Shown here piece after piece: positions 25,543-34,220 of a stretch of 64,000 nt of DNA. The stretch's first letter is position 1; every line of letters begins with the position of its first letter. Source of the stretch: Flavobacterium psychrophilum (GTDB lineage: Bacteria > Bacteroidota > Bacteroidia > Flavobacteriales > Flavobacteriaceae); assembly GCA_003243255.1 (NCBI GenBank), contig QFQM01000006.1, positions 9,111 to 73,110 on the forward strand. Direction: 5' to 3'. The position numbers were made by a program, and so were the translations under genes. The notes under the pieces were generated by a model. It worked only from the letters and a program-made list of their open reading frames with translations, made no database searches and was not told the origin of the DNA.

Positions 25543-26334
25543 TTACTCTTCAGTAGCAGCAGTTGGAGCTTCTGTAGCAGGAGCTTCAGCAGCAACCGGA
25601 GCAGCTTCTACAGTAGCGTCATCATTGAAATCTTCTTTGTCTGATTTTCTGTCAGAAAGACCTTCAACAACAGCACCTGTAACAAGAGCTAAGATTTTTT
25701 CTATTGATTTAGAAGCATCATCATTTGCAGGGATAACATAGTCAACCTGACGTGGGTCAGAGTTGGTATCTACCATTGCGAAAACCGGAATGTTTAATTT
25801 TTGAGCTTCTTTTACTGCGATGTGTTCAGCTTTGATATCTACCACGAATAACGCAGCCGGAAGCCTTGTCATGTCAGCGATAGAACCTAAGTTTTTCTCA
25901 AGTTTTGCACGTAGACGATCAACTTGCAGACGCTCTTTCTTAGAAAGCGTGTTGAATGTACCGTCTTTCTTCATTTTATCGATAGAAGCCATTTTTTTAA
26001 CAGCTTTACGGATAGTAACGAAGTTTGTTAGCATACCACCAGGCCACCTTTCAGTGATGTACGGCATGTTTGCAGCAGCTGCTTTTTCAGCAACGATATC
26101 CTTAGCTTGTTTTTTAGTAGCAACGAAAAGGATTTTTCTGCCTGATGCAGCGATCTTTTTAAGAGCCTCGTTAGCCTCTTCGATCTTAGCTGCAGTTTTA
26201 TACAGGTTGATAATGTGAATACCATTACGCTCCATGTATATGTAAGGGGCCATGTTCGGGTCCCATTTTCTGGTCATGTGTCCAAAGTGTACACCTGCTT
26301 CCAGTAAGTCTTTAACTTCTACTTTATTTGCCAT
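25543..26334 (-). CDS. rpsB: 30S ribosomal protein S2
   Basis: 263 residues. N-terminal VKDLLEAGVHFGHMTRKWDPNMAPYIYMERNGIHIINLYKT is the S2 signature, and PVFAMVDTNSDPRQVDYVIPANDDASKSI the second. The last 35 residues are an Ala/Pro/Glu/Thr-rich tail (VEAAPVAAEAPATEAPTAATEE). A 173-base leader with competing pairings separates it from rpsI. Confidence 0.98.
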   Translation of the reverse strand: MANKVEVKDLLEAGVHFGHMTRKWDPNMAPYIYMERNGIHIINLYKTAAKIEEANEALKKIAASGRKILFVATKKQAKDIVAEKAAAANMPYITERWPGGMLTNFVTIRKAVKKMASIDKMKKDGTFNTLSKKERLQVDRLRAKLEKNLGSIADMTRLPAALFVVDIKAEHIAVKEAQKLNIPVFAMVDTNSDPRQVDYVIPANDDASKSIEKILALVTGAVVEGLSDRKSDKEDFNDDATVEAAPVAAEAPATEAPTAATEE

Positions 26335-26339
26335 TTTTG

Positions 26340-26470
26340 TAATAGTTTACGTTCTGTTGAGTAAGCAATGGATAAGTGGCGAAAATTCGGCCTTGCCCAT
26401 TTAGATGCTAAACTAACCCCTCACCTCGGTGGGGCAACAACAACATTGTTTTTAAATTCAATAATAAAAA
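26340..26470 (-). promoter_or_regulatory. Candidate structured leader of rpsB
   Basis: On the minus strand the tract TTGCCCC (26431-26437) can pair either with the near GGGG (26417-26420) or with GGGCAA (26393-26398); the two pairings exclude each other. A smaller hairpin CGAATTTTCG (26380-26389) lies closer to the start codon. S2 autoregulation through the rpsB leader is known in E. coli; that this leader does the same is inference. A weak box TATTATTG (26459-26466) could be the promoter. Confidence 0.4.
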
Positions 26471-26507
26471 TGAATAGTATTGGATGATAAAATCCAATAA
26501 TGACATA

Positions 26508-26894
26508 TTAACGTTTAGAGAACTGGAATCTTTTACGAGCTTTCTTCTGACCGAATTTCTTACGCTCTACCATTCTTGGATCCCTTGTTAATAGGCCCTC
26601 TGGTTTAAGGATGCTTCTGTTTTCAGCATCAACTTCGCACATAGCACGAGCGATAGCCATTCTTACAGCTTCAGCCTGTCCTGTAGTACCACCACCGTAA
26701 ACATTAACTTTAACGTCAAAGTTTTCAGCAGAACCTGTCATTGCAAGTGGCTGTAATACTTTGTACTGTAATGTTGCAGTTGGGAAATAAGTTGCAAATT
26801 CTCTTTTGTTAACCGTGATTTTACCAGTTCCTTCAGAAAGGTAAATACGGGCAACAGCAGTTTTTCTCCTGCCAATTTTGTGAATTGTTGCCAT
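26508..26894 (-). CDS. rpsI: 30S ribosomal protein S9
   Basis: 128 residues with the S9 start [28 protein letters not shown], the [19 protein letters not shown] motif and the C-terminal [17 protein letters not shown] whose Lys-Arg end contacts P-site tRNA. It is 3 bases after rplM, the universal L13-S9 operon. Confidence 0.98.
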   Translation of the reverse strand: MATIHKIGRRKTAVARIYLSEGTGKITVNKREFATYFPTATLQYKVLQPLAMTGSAENFDVKVNVYGGGTTGQAEAVRMAIARAMCEVDAENRSILKPEGLLTRDPRMVERKKFGQKKARKRFQFSKR

Positions 26895-26897
26895 GTT

Positions 26898-27353
26898 TTA
26901 CTTTAAGTCGTTTAGATTAACGGTTTTAGGAGTCTGTGCAGCATGTTTGTGCTCAGGTCCTACATATACATTCAGGTTGCGGAAAAGTTCAGCTCCTAGT
27001 TTGTTTTTAGGAAGCATACCTTTTACAGCTTTCTCTACTAAGATTGCAGGGTTTTTTGCCTGTACAACTTTAGCAGTTAAAATTCTCTGACCTCCCGGGT
27101 AACCTGTGTGGCGGATATACGTTTTGTCCTCCAGTTTGTTACCAGTTAGGTTGATTTTGTCTGCATTGATAACGATTACGTTATCTCCACAGTCCACGTG
27201 CGGTGTATAATTTGTTTTGTATTTACCTCTTAAAAGCATCGCAACTTTAGAAGCAAAACGGCCCAAATTATGACCTTCAGCGTCAACAACGATCCACTCT
27301 TTCTGAGCAGTAGCTTTGTTAGCCGAAACTGTCTTGTAGCTTAATGTGTTCAC
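26898..27353 (-). CDS. rplM: 50S ribosomal protein L13
   Basis: 151 residues. W at EWIVVDAEGHNLGRFASKVAMLLRGKYKTNYTPHVDCGDNVIVINADKI is the L13 core, with YIRHTGYPGGQRILTA and VKGMLPKNKLGAELFRNLNVYVGPEHKHAAQTP following. It is first in the rplM-rpsI operon under a perfect promoter. Confidence 0.98.
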   Translation of the reverse strand: MNTLSYKTVSANKATAQKEWIVVDAEGHNLGRFASKVAMLLRGKYKTNYTPHVDCGDNVIVINADKINLTGNKLEDKTYIRHTGYPGGQRILTAKVVQAKNPAILVEKAVKGMLPKNKLGAELFRNLNVYVGPEHKHAAQTPKTVNLNDLK

Positions 27354-27398
27354 AATAAATTATTTTAATTAAACATTCCATCCCCAATAAAGGGAGCG

Positions 27399-27429
27399 CA
27401 AAAGTACAACTATTTCTTAGAAATTCAAA
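27399..27429 (-). promoter_or_regulatory. Promoter of rplM-rpsI
   Basis: On the minus strand TTTG (27426-27429), a 19-base spacer and TACTTTTG (27399-27406) match the Bacteroidota consensus exactly. The leader to the rplM ATG is about 40 bases. Confidence 0.85.
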
Positions 27430-27545
27430 CAGATAGGGAAAATTATTCTAAACGGATAATTTTTTGATGCAGAAGGCTGTAAAGATAATTCAATTAATCA
27501 ATGTGACAATGTATCAATTGTTTAATAGATTGATTTAAAGTTTAT

Positions 27546-27968
27546 CTATTGTTTTGCTTCATCAATCTTGATGCCGTCGATATTTCCTGTGTCCTTAAAA
27601 AAGGAATCTTTGTCGGTTATATTTATTTCTCTTCCTTCAGAAGTGTATAGGTGTATATCTTCGGGATTGATGTCCTCAGGGGTGTGGTTTTCCTCAAAAC
27701 CATAATACATTAGTAATGTTATGAAAAATAGAGGTAATGTAAATAGAGTTCCAATTATATTTATCCCGTTTTTATACGACCTGATTTCGTTGTTTTTTTT
27801 AAATAACTGATATAGGCTATAGGGAATAGCTGCTATATAAAAGATTATCATTAGTACCCAGAAATTAATTCTTATATCCCTGCTAAAGAATTGATTTCTT
27901 ACACTAACAAAAATAAATAATTGCAATACGATGCTTATAACTGCCGGAATAAGTATTTTTTTATTCAT
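27546..27968 (-). CDS. Hypothetical small membrane protein
   Basis: 140 residues. Three hydrophobic segments at about 5-22, 35-55 and 70-90, then a hydrophilic acidic tail (ENHTPEDINPEDIHLYTSEGREINITDKDSFF). No family recognised. It reads leftward, 35 bases downstream of a lipoprotein gene on the same strand. Codon use matches the neighbours, so it is likely real. Confidence 0.65.
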   Translation of the reverse strand: MNKKILIPAVISIVLQLFIFVSVRNQFFSRDIRINFWVLMIIFYIAAIPYSLYQLFKKNNEIRSYKNGINIIGTLFTLPLFFITLLMYYGFEENHTPEDINPEDIHLYTSEGREINITDKDSFFKDTGNIDGIKIDEAKQ

Positions 27969-28003
27969 TGCAAATGCTGAAATATTACAGCAATATACAT
28001 TTT

Positions 28004-28474
28004 TTATTCCAACGGCCTCAGCGTATTGCTGTAGGTAATCCTGAATGGGCTGTCGCCTCCCGGAGGATTTTTCATCAGGTAAATGTATTTGTGTTTTTTC
28101 GCTTCTTTGGCAGATAGTACCGCTTCTTTTTTGCCAAGATTATCATACACCTTAGTGTCTACAGTATTATCTATACGTATCTCATCGGCTATGCCTGTTT
28201 TCTTGTTGGAAATAGGATATTCTTTATAAAGTGTCTTTTGTTCGTTAGACACAATTATCTGTTCACCCTTATAATTCTGTGTAAGTATGAGTACCGAATA
28301 ATCAGCTCCCGTAGCATTTAGTTTTTTAAGCAGTGCCGATTTTTCCTTTTCCGATGCCGATCTGAAATCGTCTTTATACTGCACTTCCGGTTTAGCACTT
28401 CCTTTTGCAGATTTTGATGTGTCACACATGGTGAGTAAAAATGCAGCAAACAGTATAGCGATTATCTTTTTCAT
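28004..28474 (-). CDS. Hypothetical lipoprotein
   Basis: 156 residues with lipobox LLTMC (Cys17), mature start DTSKSAKGSAKPE. The rest is charged with a probable alpha/beta mix (SVLILTQNYKGEQIIVSNEQ, KKHKYIYLMKNPPGGDSPFRITYSNTLRPLE). No motif recognised. Its promoter region and the terminator of the amylase gene lie upstream. Confidence 0.65.
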   Translation of the reverse strand: MKKIIAILFAAFLLTMCDTSKSAKGSAKPEVQYKDDFRSASEKEKSALLKKLNATGADYSVLILTQNYKGEQIIVSNEQKTLYKEYPISNKKTGIADEIRIDNTVDTKVYDNLGKKEAVLSAKEAKKHKYIYLMKNPPGGDSPFRITYSNTLRPLE

Positions 28475-28556
28475 ATTTTCGTGTTTTATAAAAAGCTATT
28501 TATAAAAATAACGCTCACAAAGCTGCTATCATATTTCTTTAAGATATATATAACAA

Positions 28557-28586
28557 AAGGGCTTCCGCTATAAAACGGAAGCCCTT
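28557..28586 (-). terminator. Rho-independent terminator of the susCDE-amylase operon
   Basis: AAGGGCTTCCG pairs with CGGAAGCCCTT around an 8-base loop, T-run on the minus strand. It lies 34 bases after the amylase stop. Confidence 0.9.
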
Positions 28587-28620
28587 CGCAAAATTTGAAT
28601 ATTTAAATAACTAACTCAAC

Positions 28621-31455
28621 TTATTTTCTTACTAGTTTAAGTGTGCTCTGCCTGTTTTCTGTGTCAGTAACTTTTACAAGGTACATTCCCTGTGTAAGGC
28701 TGGTTACATCATATGTTCCATAAGCACTACTGTTGCCAAATGTTTTTACCAGTTGGCCTGTCAGTGAATAAATCTCTAATTTCTTAACCGGAATGTTCAG
28801 AGCAAACATATCCGATGTAGGGTTAGGGTATAGGGCAACTTGTTCGATAGTGTTTTCTTCATTCCCAAGCACTACGGTTTTATTACCATATATTCTGAAT
28901 TCTCCCGGCTGCAGGCTAATAGCGGCAGCAGTATCGGTTATTTCTACAGAAGAATTATCCATAAGGTTATACCATGTACCTGTAGTAGGGAAATCCGGTG
29001 TTATGTTTTTCGCAACGATATCAAAGTTGGAAAGTACAACTACGCTGTTTAGTTCTGTTGAAGGAAGTGTAGAATCAGACACATATACTTTTGGCGTAAG
29101 TGTATTTGCTGATGCCAGGGTATAATTGCCTTCAAATACAGCTTCATCTTTTTTCAGCTGTATCATCCTTTTCCAGTCGTAGTAAATTTTAGCTCTGTTA
29201 GTATTGTTAATCCAGCTTTGTGCCCATTGTGGCTGTGGCTTAGTGTCCAGTTTACAGTCGCCATCGGTACCTCCTGTTGGGTTAACAGTACCATTGTTAC
29301 AGGTAAAGATGGAAAGATCCCATCCAAGTTCGCCAAACTGCCAAATCATTTTTGGTCCCGGTACCATAAAAAATACTGCTCCCTGGGCACTCATTCTGTT
29401 AAGTGCTGTTGAAAGGTCTTTTGCGTTATAATTAGCATTGCTGTTACCATACTGCAGGTTTTTGTACATAATTCTTTCCTCGTCATGGCTTTCGGCATAT
29501 CCAATAACCCTTTTACCTTCAAATCCAGAGTGTGCCACGTGGCCTACACGCGCAATATTAGACTGGTCTGTGTATCCCATTGTAAGCTGGCTATAGGCAT
29601 GGTTTATATTACCCCAAAGCATAATACCTTTGCCTTCGTTGTATTTGTAGTTAGCCCACTCTTTTTCTTCGTTGTCAGAACCTAAATGTTCGAAGATAGT
29701 GTAGTGAGTTGGGTCTAAACTCCATGAGTAATCAGCATATTCCTTAAGTACGTCAACCCTGTCCTGTTGGTAAGCGTTGGTGCATGTTTCGTCGTTAGCC
29801 GTACAGTTTTGTGTAAAACCTTTTGTTAAATCCCAACGGAATCCATCAATGTGGTACTCTTCAATCCAATGCTTAACTACGCGTTTTACGTAATTTTTGG
29901 TTCCGGGTTGTTGGTGGTTAAAGTCGTTACCAACATTGTAGCTGTGTTTTGCTACGGTGTTAAAATATGGATTTTCAGAAGTTGGGTTTCCAAAACCATC
30001 TCCATCCGGGTCATCCATCCACATGCGTACCATCGGGTTACGTCCAAAGGCATGGTTCAGGGCAACGTCAAGTATTACCGCAATGCCGTTTTGGTGGCAA
30101 AGGTCAATCAATTCTTTAAGTTTGTCTGAAGGGCCGTAGAATTTATCCAGTGCCATATGAAAAGAGGTGTTGTAGCCCCAGCTTTCGTTTCCTTCAAATT
30201 CCATTACCGGCATAAGCTGTAGCGCATTAATGCCAAGTGTAGTGAAATAATCAATTCTGTCAATAAGGTCCTGATAGTTCCTGTCGGCATCAAAATCTCT
30301 TACTAAAGCCTCATATACAACAAGGTCTTCTTTTTTAGGCTTAACAAAGTTTGTTACCTGCCAGTCATAAGCAGCCTGTCCTGTTTGTAATACGGTAACT
30401 TCTCTTTCCTGTCCGGCAGGATATGCAGGCAGGTTAGGGTAAGAAGCAGCCGGTATTCCCGGATCATCATAAGGTGATAATACAAGTGTAGAGTACGGAT
30501 CGGCTGTTTTTACGACTTTAGGAGAATTTGCTAAAGGCGTTTCATCAACCACCCAGTACTGGTAAGTGTTTATTTCACCTGAAGTAAGGCCGTTAAGTTC
30601 CAGCCAGAATTTTCCTGAAGCAGGATCTTTTTTCATGGCATATGCCGATGTAGGAGTGTAGTTGTTAAAGCTACCTGCTACATACACATAGTCTTTTCCG
30701 GGAGCATCCAGAACAAGTGTAGCTTTTGTATTGTCAACGTCGCTGTATGTAATTCCGTCTTCAACGCCTGTAGGCATAGCTTCATATTGTGTTCCCGGAT
30801 TAACGATTACAGAGAATGTTTTTACAACAGAACTTGATCCCTGAGAAACGGTCAGTTCATAGTTCTGGTTTGATGTTATGTTGGTGTGGTTGTATGCAAA
30901 GTTAGTTGTAGCAGCATTGGTGTTTATCACCGTGCCGTTAGCTTTTAGGCTGTAAGAGGCATTACCGCCGGTGTTTGATGCGGTAATATTCAGGTTGCCA
31001 CCTGAGTTTAGCAGTGTAACGCTGTTTTGTACAGGTGCGTTAAGGCTCACCTGGAATGCGCCCACGTTTAAGAAAACATCTGAAGATTGAGGTGAGCCTG
31101 TAGCTGCCCTGAATACAACACATATTTTAGTGATGGTGCTTGTTGTTGGTACTCCAAAGTAAGTGTAAAGATCAGGAGTAATGTCTAATTTATAGGTTGT
31201 TCCGGTTACTAAAGTAAGTGCCGGCTGAACTGTATTGTCTCCCCATGATCCTTTTACATATTGCCAGTCCTGGCCATCTACCGTAAGGCCTGTGTGGGCA
31301 TAAATAGTTCCGGTATAGGTAGCAAGATTTGTACCGGTTTTGTCAAAGTTTACTGTAACGGGTCCTGTTGCAATAGCCGGAGACGGGGTAGTGGTAGCCT
31401 GCCCGAATCCAAGGACTCCTATAAGTAAAAATAAGATTGTAGTGATGTTTTTCAT
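28621..31455 (-). CDS. Secreted GH13 alpha-amylase with T9SS sorting domain
   Basis: 944 residues. Signal peptide 1-19; residues 20-230 hold beta-sandwich modules; about 235-345 is an AMPK/CBM48-like domain (VYVAGSFNNYTPTSAYAMKKD); the GH13 barrel runs from about 375. Catalytic residues: nucleophile Asp542 (DGFRWDLTKGF), acid Glu589 (TIFEHLGSD), Asp658 (ESHDEER). The last 75 residues (VALYPNPTSDMFALNI ... GMYLVKVTDTENRQSTLKLVRK) are a type A C-terminal domain for type IX secretion, so it is surface-anchored or released and makes the first cuts in starch. Last gene of the leftward sus operon. Confidence 0.95.
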   Translation of the reverse strand: MKNITTILFLLIGVLGFGQATTTPSPAIATGPVTVNFDKTGTNLATYTGTIYAHTGLTVDGQDWQYVKGSWGDNTVQPALTLVTGTTYKLDITPDLYTYFGVPTTSTITKICVVFRAATGSPQSSDVFLNVGAFQVSLNAPVQNSVTLLNSGGNLNITASNTGGNASYSLKANGTVINTNAATTNFAYNHTNITSNQNYELTVSQGSSSVVKTFSVIVNPGTQYEAMPTGVEDGITYSDVDNTKATLVLDAPGKDYVYVAGSFNNYTPTSAYAMKKDPASGKFWLELNGLTSGEINTYQYWVVDETPLANSPKVVKTADPYSTLVLSPYDDPGIPAASYPNLPAYPAGQEREVTVLQTGQAAYDWQVTNFVKPKKEDLVVYEALVRDFDADRNYQDLIDRIDYFTTLGINALQLMPVMEFEGNESWGYNTSFHMALDKFYGPSDKLKELIDLCHQNGIAVILDVALNHAFGRNPMVRMWMDDPDGDGFGNPTSENPYFNTVAKHSYNVGNDFNHQQPGTKNYVKRVVKHWIEEYHIDGFRWDLTKGFTQNCTANDETCTNAYQQDRVDVLKEYADYSWSLDPTHYTIFEHLGSDNEEKEWANYKYNEGKGIMLWGNINHAYSQLTMGYTDQSNIARVGHVAHSGFEGKRVIGYAESHDEERIMYKNLQYGNSNANYNAKDLSTALNRMSAQGAVFFMVPGPKMIWQFGELGWDLSIFTCNNGTVNPTGGTDGDCKLDTKPQPQWAQSWINNTNRAKIYYDWKRMIQLKKDEAVFEGNYTLASANTLTPKVYVSDSTLPSTELNSVVVLSNFDIVAKNITPDFPTTGTWYNLMDNSSVEITDTAAAISLQPGEFRIYGNKTVVLGNEENTIEQVALYPNPTSDMFALNIPVKKLEIYSLTGQLVKTFGNSSAYGTYDVTSLTQGMYLVKVTDTENRQSTLKLVRK

Positions 31456-31472
31456 AGATGTTTAAAGTAAAA

Positions 31473-31499
31473 AAAAGGGCTGCATTGCAGCCCTTTTAT
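31473..31499 (-). terminator. Hairpin between susE-like and amylase genes
   Basis: AAAAGGGCTGC pairs with GCAGCCCTTTT around ATT, and the minus-strand side runs into T's. It probably lowers read-through from susCDE into the amylase gene. Confidence 0.8.
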
Positions 31500-31508
31500 G
31501 TGATACTG

Positions 31509-32588
31509 TTATTGAAGCTCCATAGTGTAAGTATACGCTCTTGGATTGCTTAAGTTTAATTTAACTTTGTATGTACCTGCAGTTGCTGTCATATTTGGAC
31601 CGCCATAAGCAAGTGCTCCACTTCCGGTTCCTGCACCTAGATTTATATCCCAGCCATTATTTGCTCTGAATTTAAATTCGCCAGCCTGTAACTCGATTGT
31701 TATTTCCCAAACTTTATCAGTAGCGTTATAAGTCATAGGAACGCTATTGTTCCATCCGGCCTCGCTGCCTGTAGTTGCAAATCCTACAATACCCCATTCA
31801 GTAGTTGTTAGGCTATAGGTAAGAGCAGCGGTGTCTGCTTTTACAAGATAATAACCTGCGTTTGCAACAATATTAGCTGCTCCGCCATCATTTGATAATG
31901 TATTAGCATTTGCACCTGCTCCATAGTTAGTGCCACTCCAGTCAGCCTGAGAGCTGAACTTGAATCCGTTATCAGGGCTTGTGATATCGTTAGCGATGTA
32001 TACATAACCTTCAAAAGCTGTTTTTCCAAATGCTTCAGCACTTAACTGAGGTGCAGTTGCATGTGTAAAGTTACTGCCATAACCGCTATCTGCCTGGTAT
32101 CCGCCCGGCATCCAAAGCATTGGGATCTCGGTGCTGAATGGTGTTACAGTTACTTCTACAACATTACTGTAAAGTATGCTGTCTCCTACATAAGCTTTTA
32201 CCCTGATTTGGAATGTTGATGGCTCAAATGGTGTTGCGTCAAGACGCTCTATTGCAGCATTAAAAACGCTTGTAGATGCAGCCAGTTGAGTTACACCGTT
32301 AGTGGTTCCAATAACTGATGGAGTGTCAAAGTTATCTGCTGCAAGATCGATCTCAACATCATAATTAGGGATTACGCCTTCACCAAAGTTAGCTGCAGAC
32401 CAAACGAACCTTTCAGCAAGTACATCAAGGGTTTCAGGATTAAGCACATATGTGTTTCCTTCTTCAGGAGATTCCAGTACAGGGGCATCAATACCTTTTA
32501 CTACCGGCCTGTTTTCTACATCGTCTGTATTACAAGATACTGCAAATAATGCAAGCATCGCAAATATTGTATTTTTAATTGTTTTCAT
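31509..32588 (-). CDS. susE: SusE/SusF-like outer-membrane starch-binding lipoprotein
   Basis: 359 residues. Lipobox AVSC (Cys19) followed by NTDD. Residues 35-140 form the SusE N-terminal Ig-like domain (APVLESPEEGNTYVL...). Two starch-binding-type repeats follow, each with the W/F-rich pattern GFKFSSQADWSGTNYGAG and EFKFRANNGWDINLGAGTGSGALAYGG. It is expected on the cell surface holding starch for SusCD. It lies 22 bases after susD. Confidence 0.9.
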   Translation of the reverse strand: MKTIKNTIFAMLALFAVSCNTDDVENRPVVKGIDAPVLESPEEGNTYVLNPETLDVLAERFVWSAANFGEGVIPNYDVEIDLAADNFDTPSVIGTTNGVTQLAASTSVFNAAIERLDATPFEPSTFQIRVKAYVGDSILYSNVVEVTVTPFSTEIPMLWMPGGYQADSGYGSNFTHATAPQLSAEAFGKTAFEGYVYIANDITSPDNGFKFSSQADWSGTNYGAGANANTLSNDGGAANIVANAGYYLVKADTAALTYSLTTTEWGIVGFATTGSEAGWNNSVPMTYNATDKVWEITIELQAGEFKFRANNGWDINLGAGTGSGALAYGGPNMTATAGTYKVKLNLSNPRAYTYTMELQ

Positions 32589-32610
32589 TGTCTTTTTTGC
32601 TTTTTGGTTA

Positions 32611-34206
32611 TTAATAGCCAGGGTTTTGGATTAAAAGCGGATTTGCCGCTATTGCATTTGATGGGATAGGGAATACATTTCTAAAACTTGGAGTTGGGCT
32701 TCCGTTAGGAGTGTTTCCTTTCCAAGGCCAGATATACGAGCCACCTGTGAATTTACCGAAGCGTATAAGGTCAGTTCTTCTGTGTCCTTCCCAGTGTAAC
32801 TCTCTTGCTCTTTCATCAAGTACAAATTGTAGGTCATAGCTTCCTACGTTGCCGGCAGCACTTCCATATGCTCTTTGACGAAGTGCATTGATATAAGAAA
32901 GTCCTAAAGTAGTGTTGCCACCTGTTCTTAGCGCACATTCAGCATACATAAGGTAAGCGTCAGCCAGCCTGAACATAGGGAAATCTGTGTCAACAAAGTC
33001 ACCTGCTGAATCTGATCCCTGATTTCCGTTTACATCTACATTTTTAAATTTCTTAACGGCATATCCATCGCCAAAGTTTGCAACATCACTAATAACCAGG
33101 GTTTGTCCGGCTGTATGGAAGTTCGATCTGTTGTCTAGTGTTGTAGGGAATTTACCAACAAATGCAGAAGTAGTACGGATACCACCCCATCCACCGTTGA
33201 TTCCAAATTCTGTGCTAGACATCGATCCACCTACAGGAGCGTGAACAAGGAAAGTTGTTCCTCCGTAAGTTTTAGTGTTCAAACCGTCAAAAGCAACTGC
33301 AAAAATAACTTCGTTCTGAGCTCCGTTTCTGTCGTTATCGGCATAGAAAAGTTCTCTCCAGTTGTTGTGAAGCTGGTATCCTGAGCCAATAATTTCCTGA
33401 AGTACAGGGATTGCATCTGCATATTTTTCAGAACCAATATATGCTTTAGCGTTCATGTATAATTTTGCTTTTAGCATCCATCCTGCAACTTTGTCAATAC
33501 GAGGGTATACATTGGTCTTTGGTGCTTTTAGCTCAGCGTCAATAGCACTAAGTTCGCTATCGATAAATTCAAACATTTGCTGTGCTGTAGCCTGCTCAGG
33601 AAGAAAATAATCTGTAGGATCTTCTTCAGTAACTAAACCAACTCTTCCGCCAAAAAGGTCAAGGAAATGCCAGTAGCTCAATGCTCTTAAAAAACGTGCT
33701 TCAGCTCTGAAAGTAACGATTTCAGCTCTAAGTTCTGCCGAAACACCTCTGCTGTCAAGTTTCTCATCAGTAGTCTGACGAAGGAACTCGTTACAGTTTT
33801 TTACCTGAAAATCAAGACGGCTAAAAGTTGCATTTATAAACGCATCTGCCGCTCCCCATGTCTGGTAATGGAAGTCTTTTATAGTCTGGTCGTTCCATCC
33901 AATAATTGCTTCATCGGTAGTAAGCTCATTCATAAGCCACATTCCTCGGATGTATTGGCTGGCACCTTCATCAATACCGGAAATATCAGGTGAACCCGCA
34001 GGGCCATTTTGTCCTGTTGTAGCAAGTCCAGCATACAGTTTTGCAAGCGTTTTCTTATATGAATCAGGGTTTTTGTAAAACTCTTCTACCCCTACATTCG
34101 CTGCATTAGCCGGGTCTGTCTGATCAAGATCGTCAGTACACGATGTAAGGGAAAAAGCCATGAACAAAATCCCTAATCCGGTTAATTTCAGATTAAATTT
34201 TTTCAT
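32611..34206 (-). CDS. susD: SusD/RagB family nutrient-binding lipoprotein
   Basis: 531 residues from MKKFNLKLTG; in-frame ATGs also occur at 34212 and 34218, just after the susC stop, and cannot be excluded. Lipobox SLTSC then TDDLDQTDP. SusD landmarks: TPR-like helices, EARFLRALSYWHFLDLFGGRVGL near residue 160, and the C-terminal ARELHWEGHRRTDLIRFGKFTGG and NVFPIPSNAIAANPLLIQNPGY. It caps the SusC barrel and binds maltooligosaccharides. Confidence 0.96.
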   Translation of the reverse strand: MKKFNLKLTGLGILFMAFSLTSCTDDLDQTDPANAANVGVEEFYKNPDSYKKTLAKLYAGLATTGQNGPAGSPDISGIDEGASQYIRGMWLMNELTTDEAIIGWNDQTIKDFHYQTWGAADAFINATFSRLDFQVKNCNEFLRQTTDEKLDSRGVSAELRAEIVTFRAEARFLRALSYWHFLDLFGGRVGLVTEEDPTDYFLPEQATAQQMFEFIDSELSAIDAELKAPKTNVYPRIDKVAGWMLKAKLYMNAKAYIGSEKYADAIPVLQEIIGSGYQLHNNWRELFYADNDRNGAQNEVIFAVAFDGLNTKTYGGTTFLVHAPVGGSMSSTEFGINGGWGGIRTTSAFVGKFPTTLDNRSNFHTAGQTLVISDVANFGDGYAVKKFKNVDVNGNQGSDSAGDFVDTDFPMFRLADAYLMYAECALRTGGNTTLGLSYINALRQRAYGSAAGNVGSYDLQFVLDERARELHWEGHRRTDLIRFGKFTGGSYIWPWKGNTPNGSPTPSFRNVFPIPSNAIAANPLLIQNPGY

Positions 34207-34220
34207 ATTCATAATCATTT

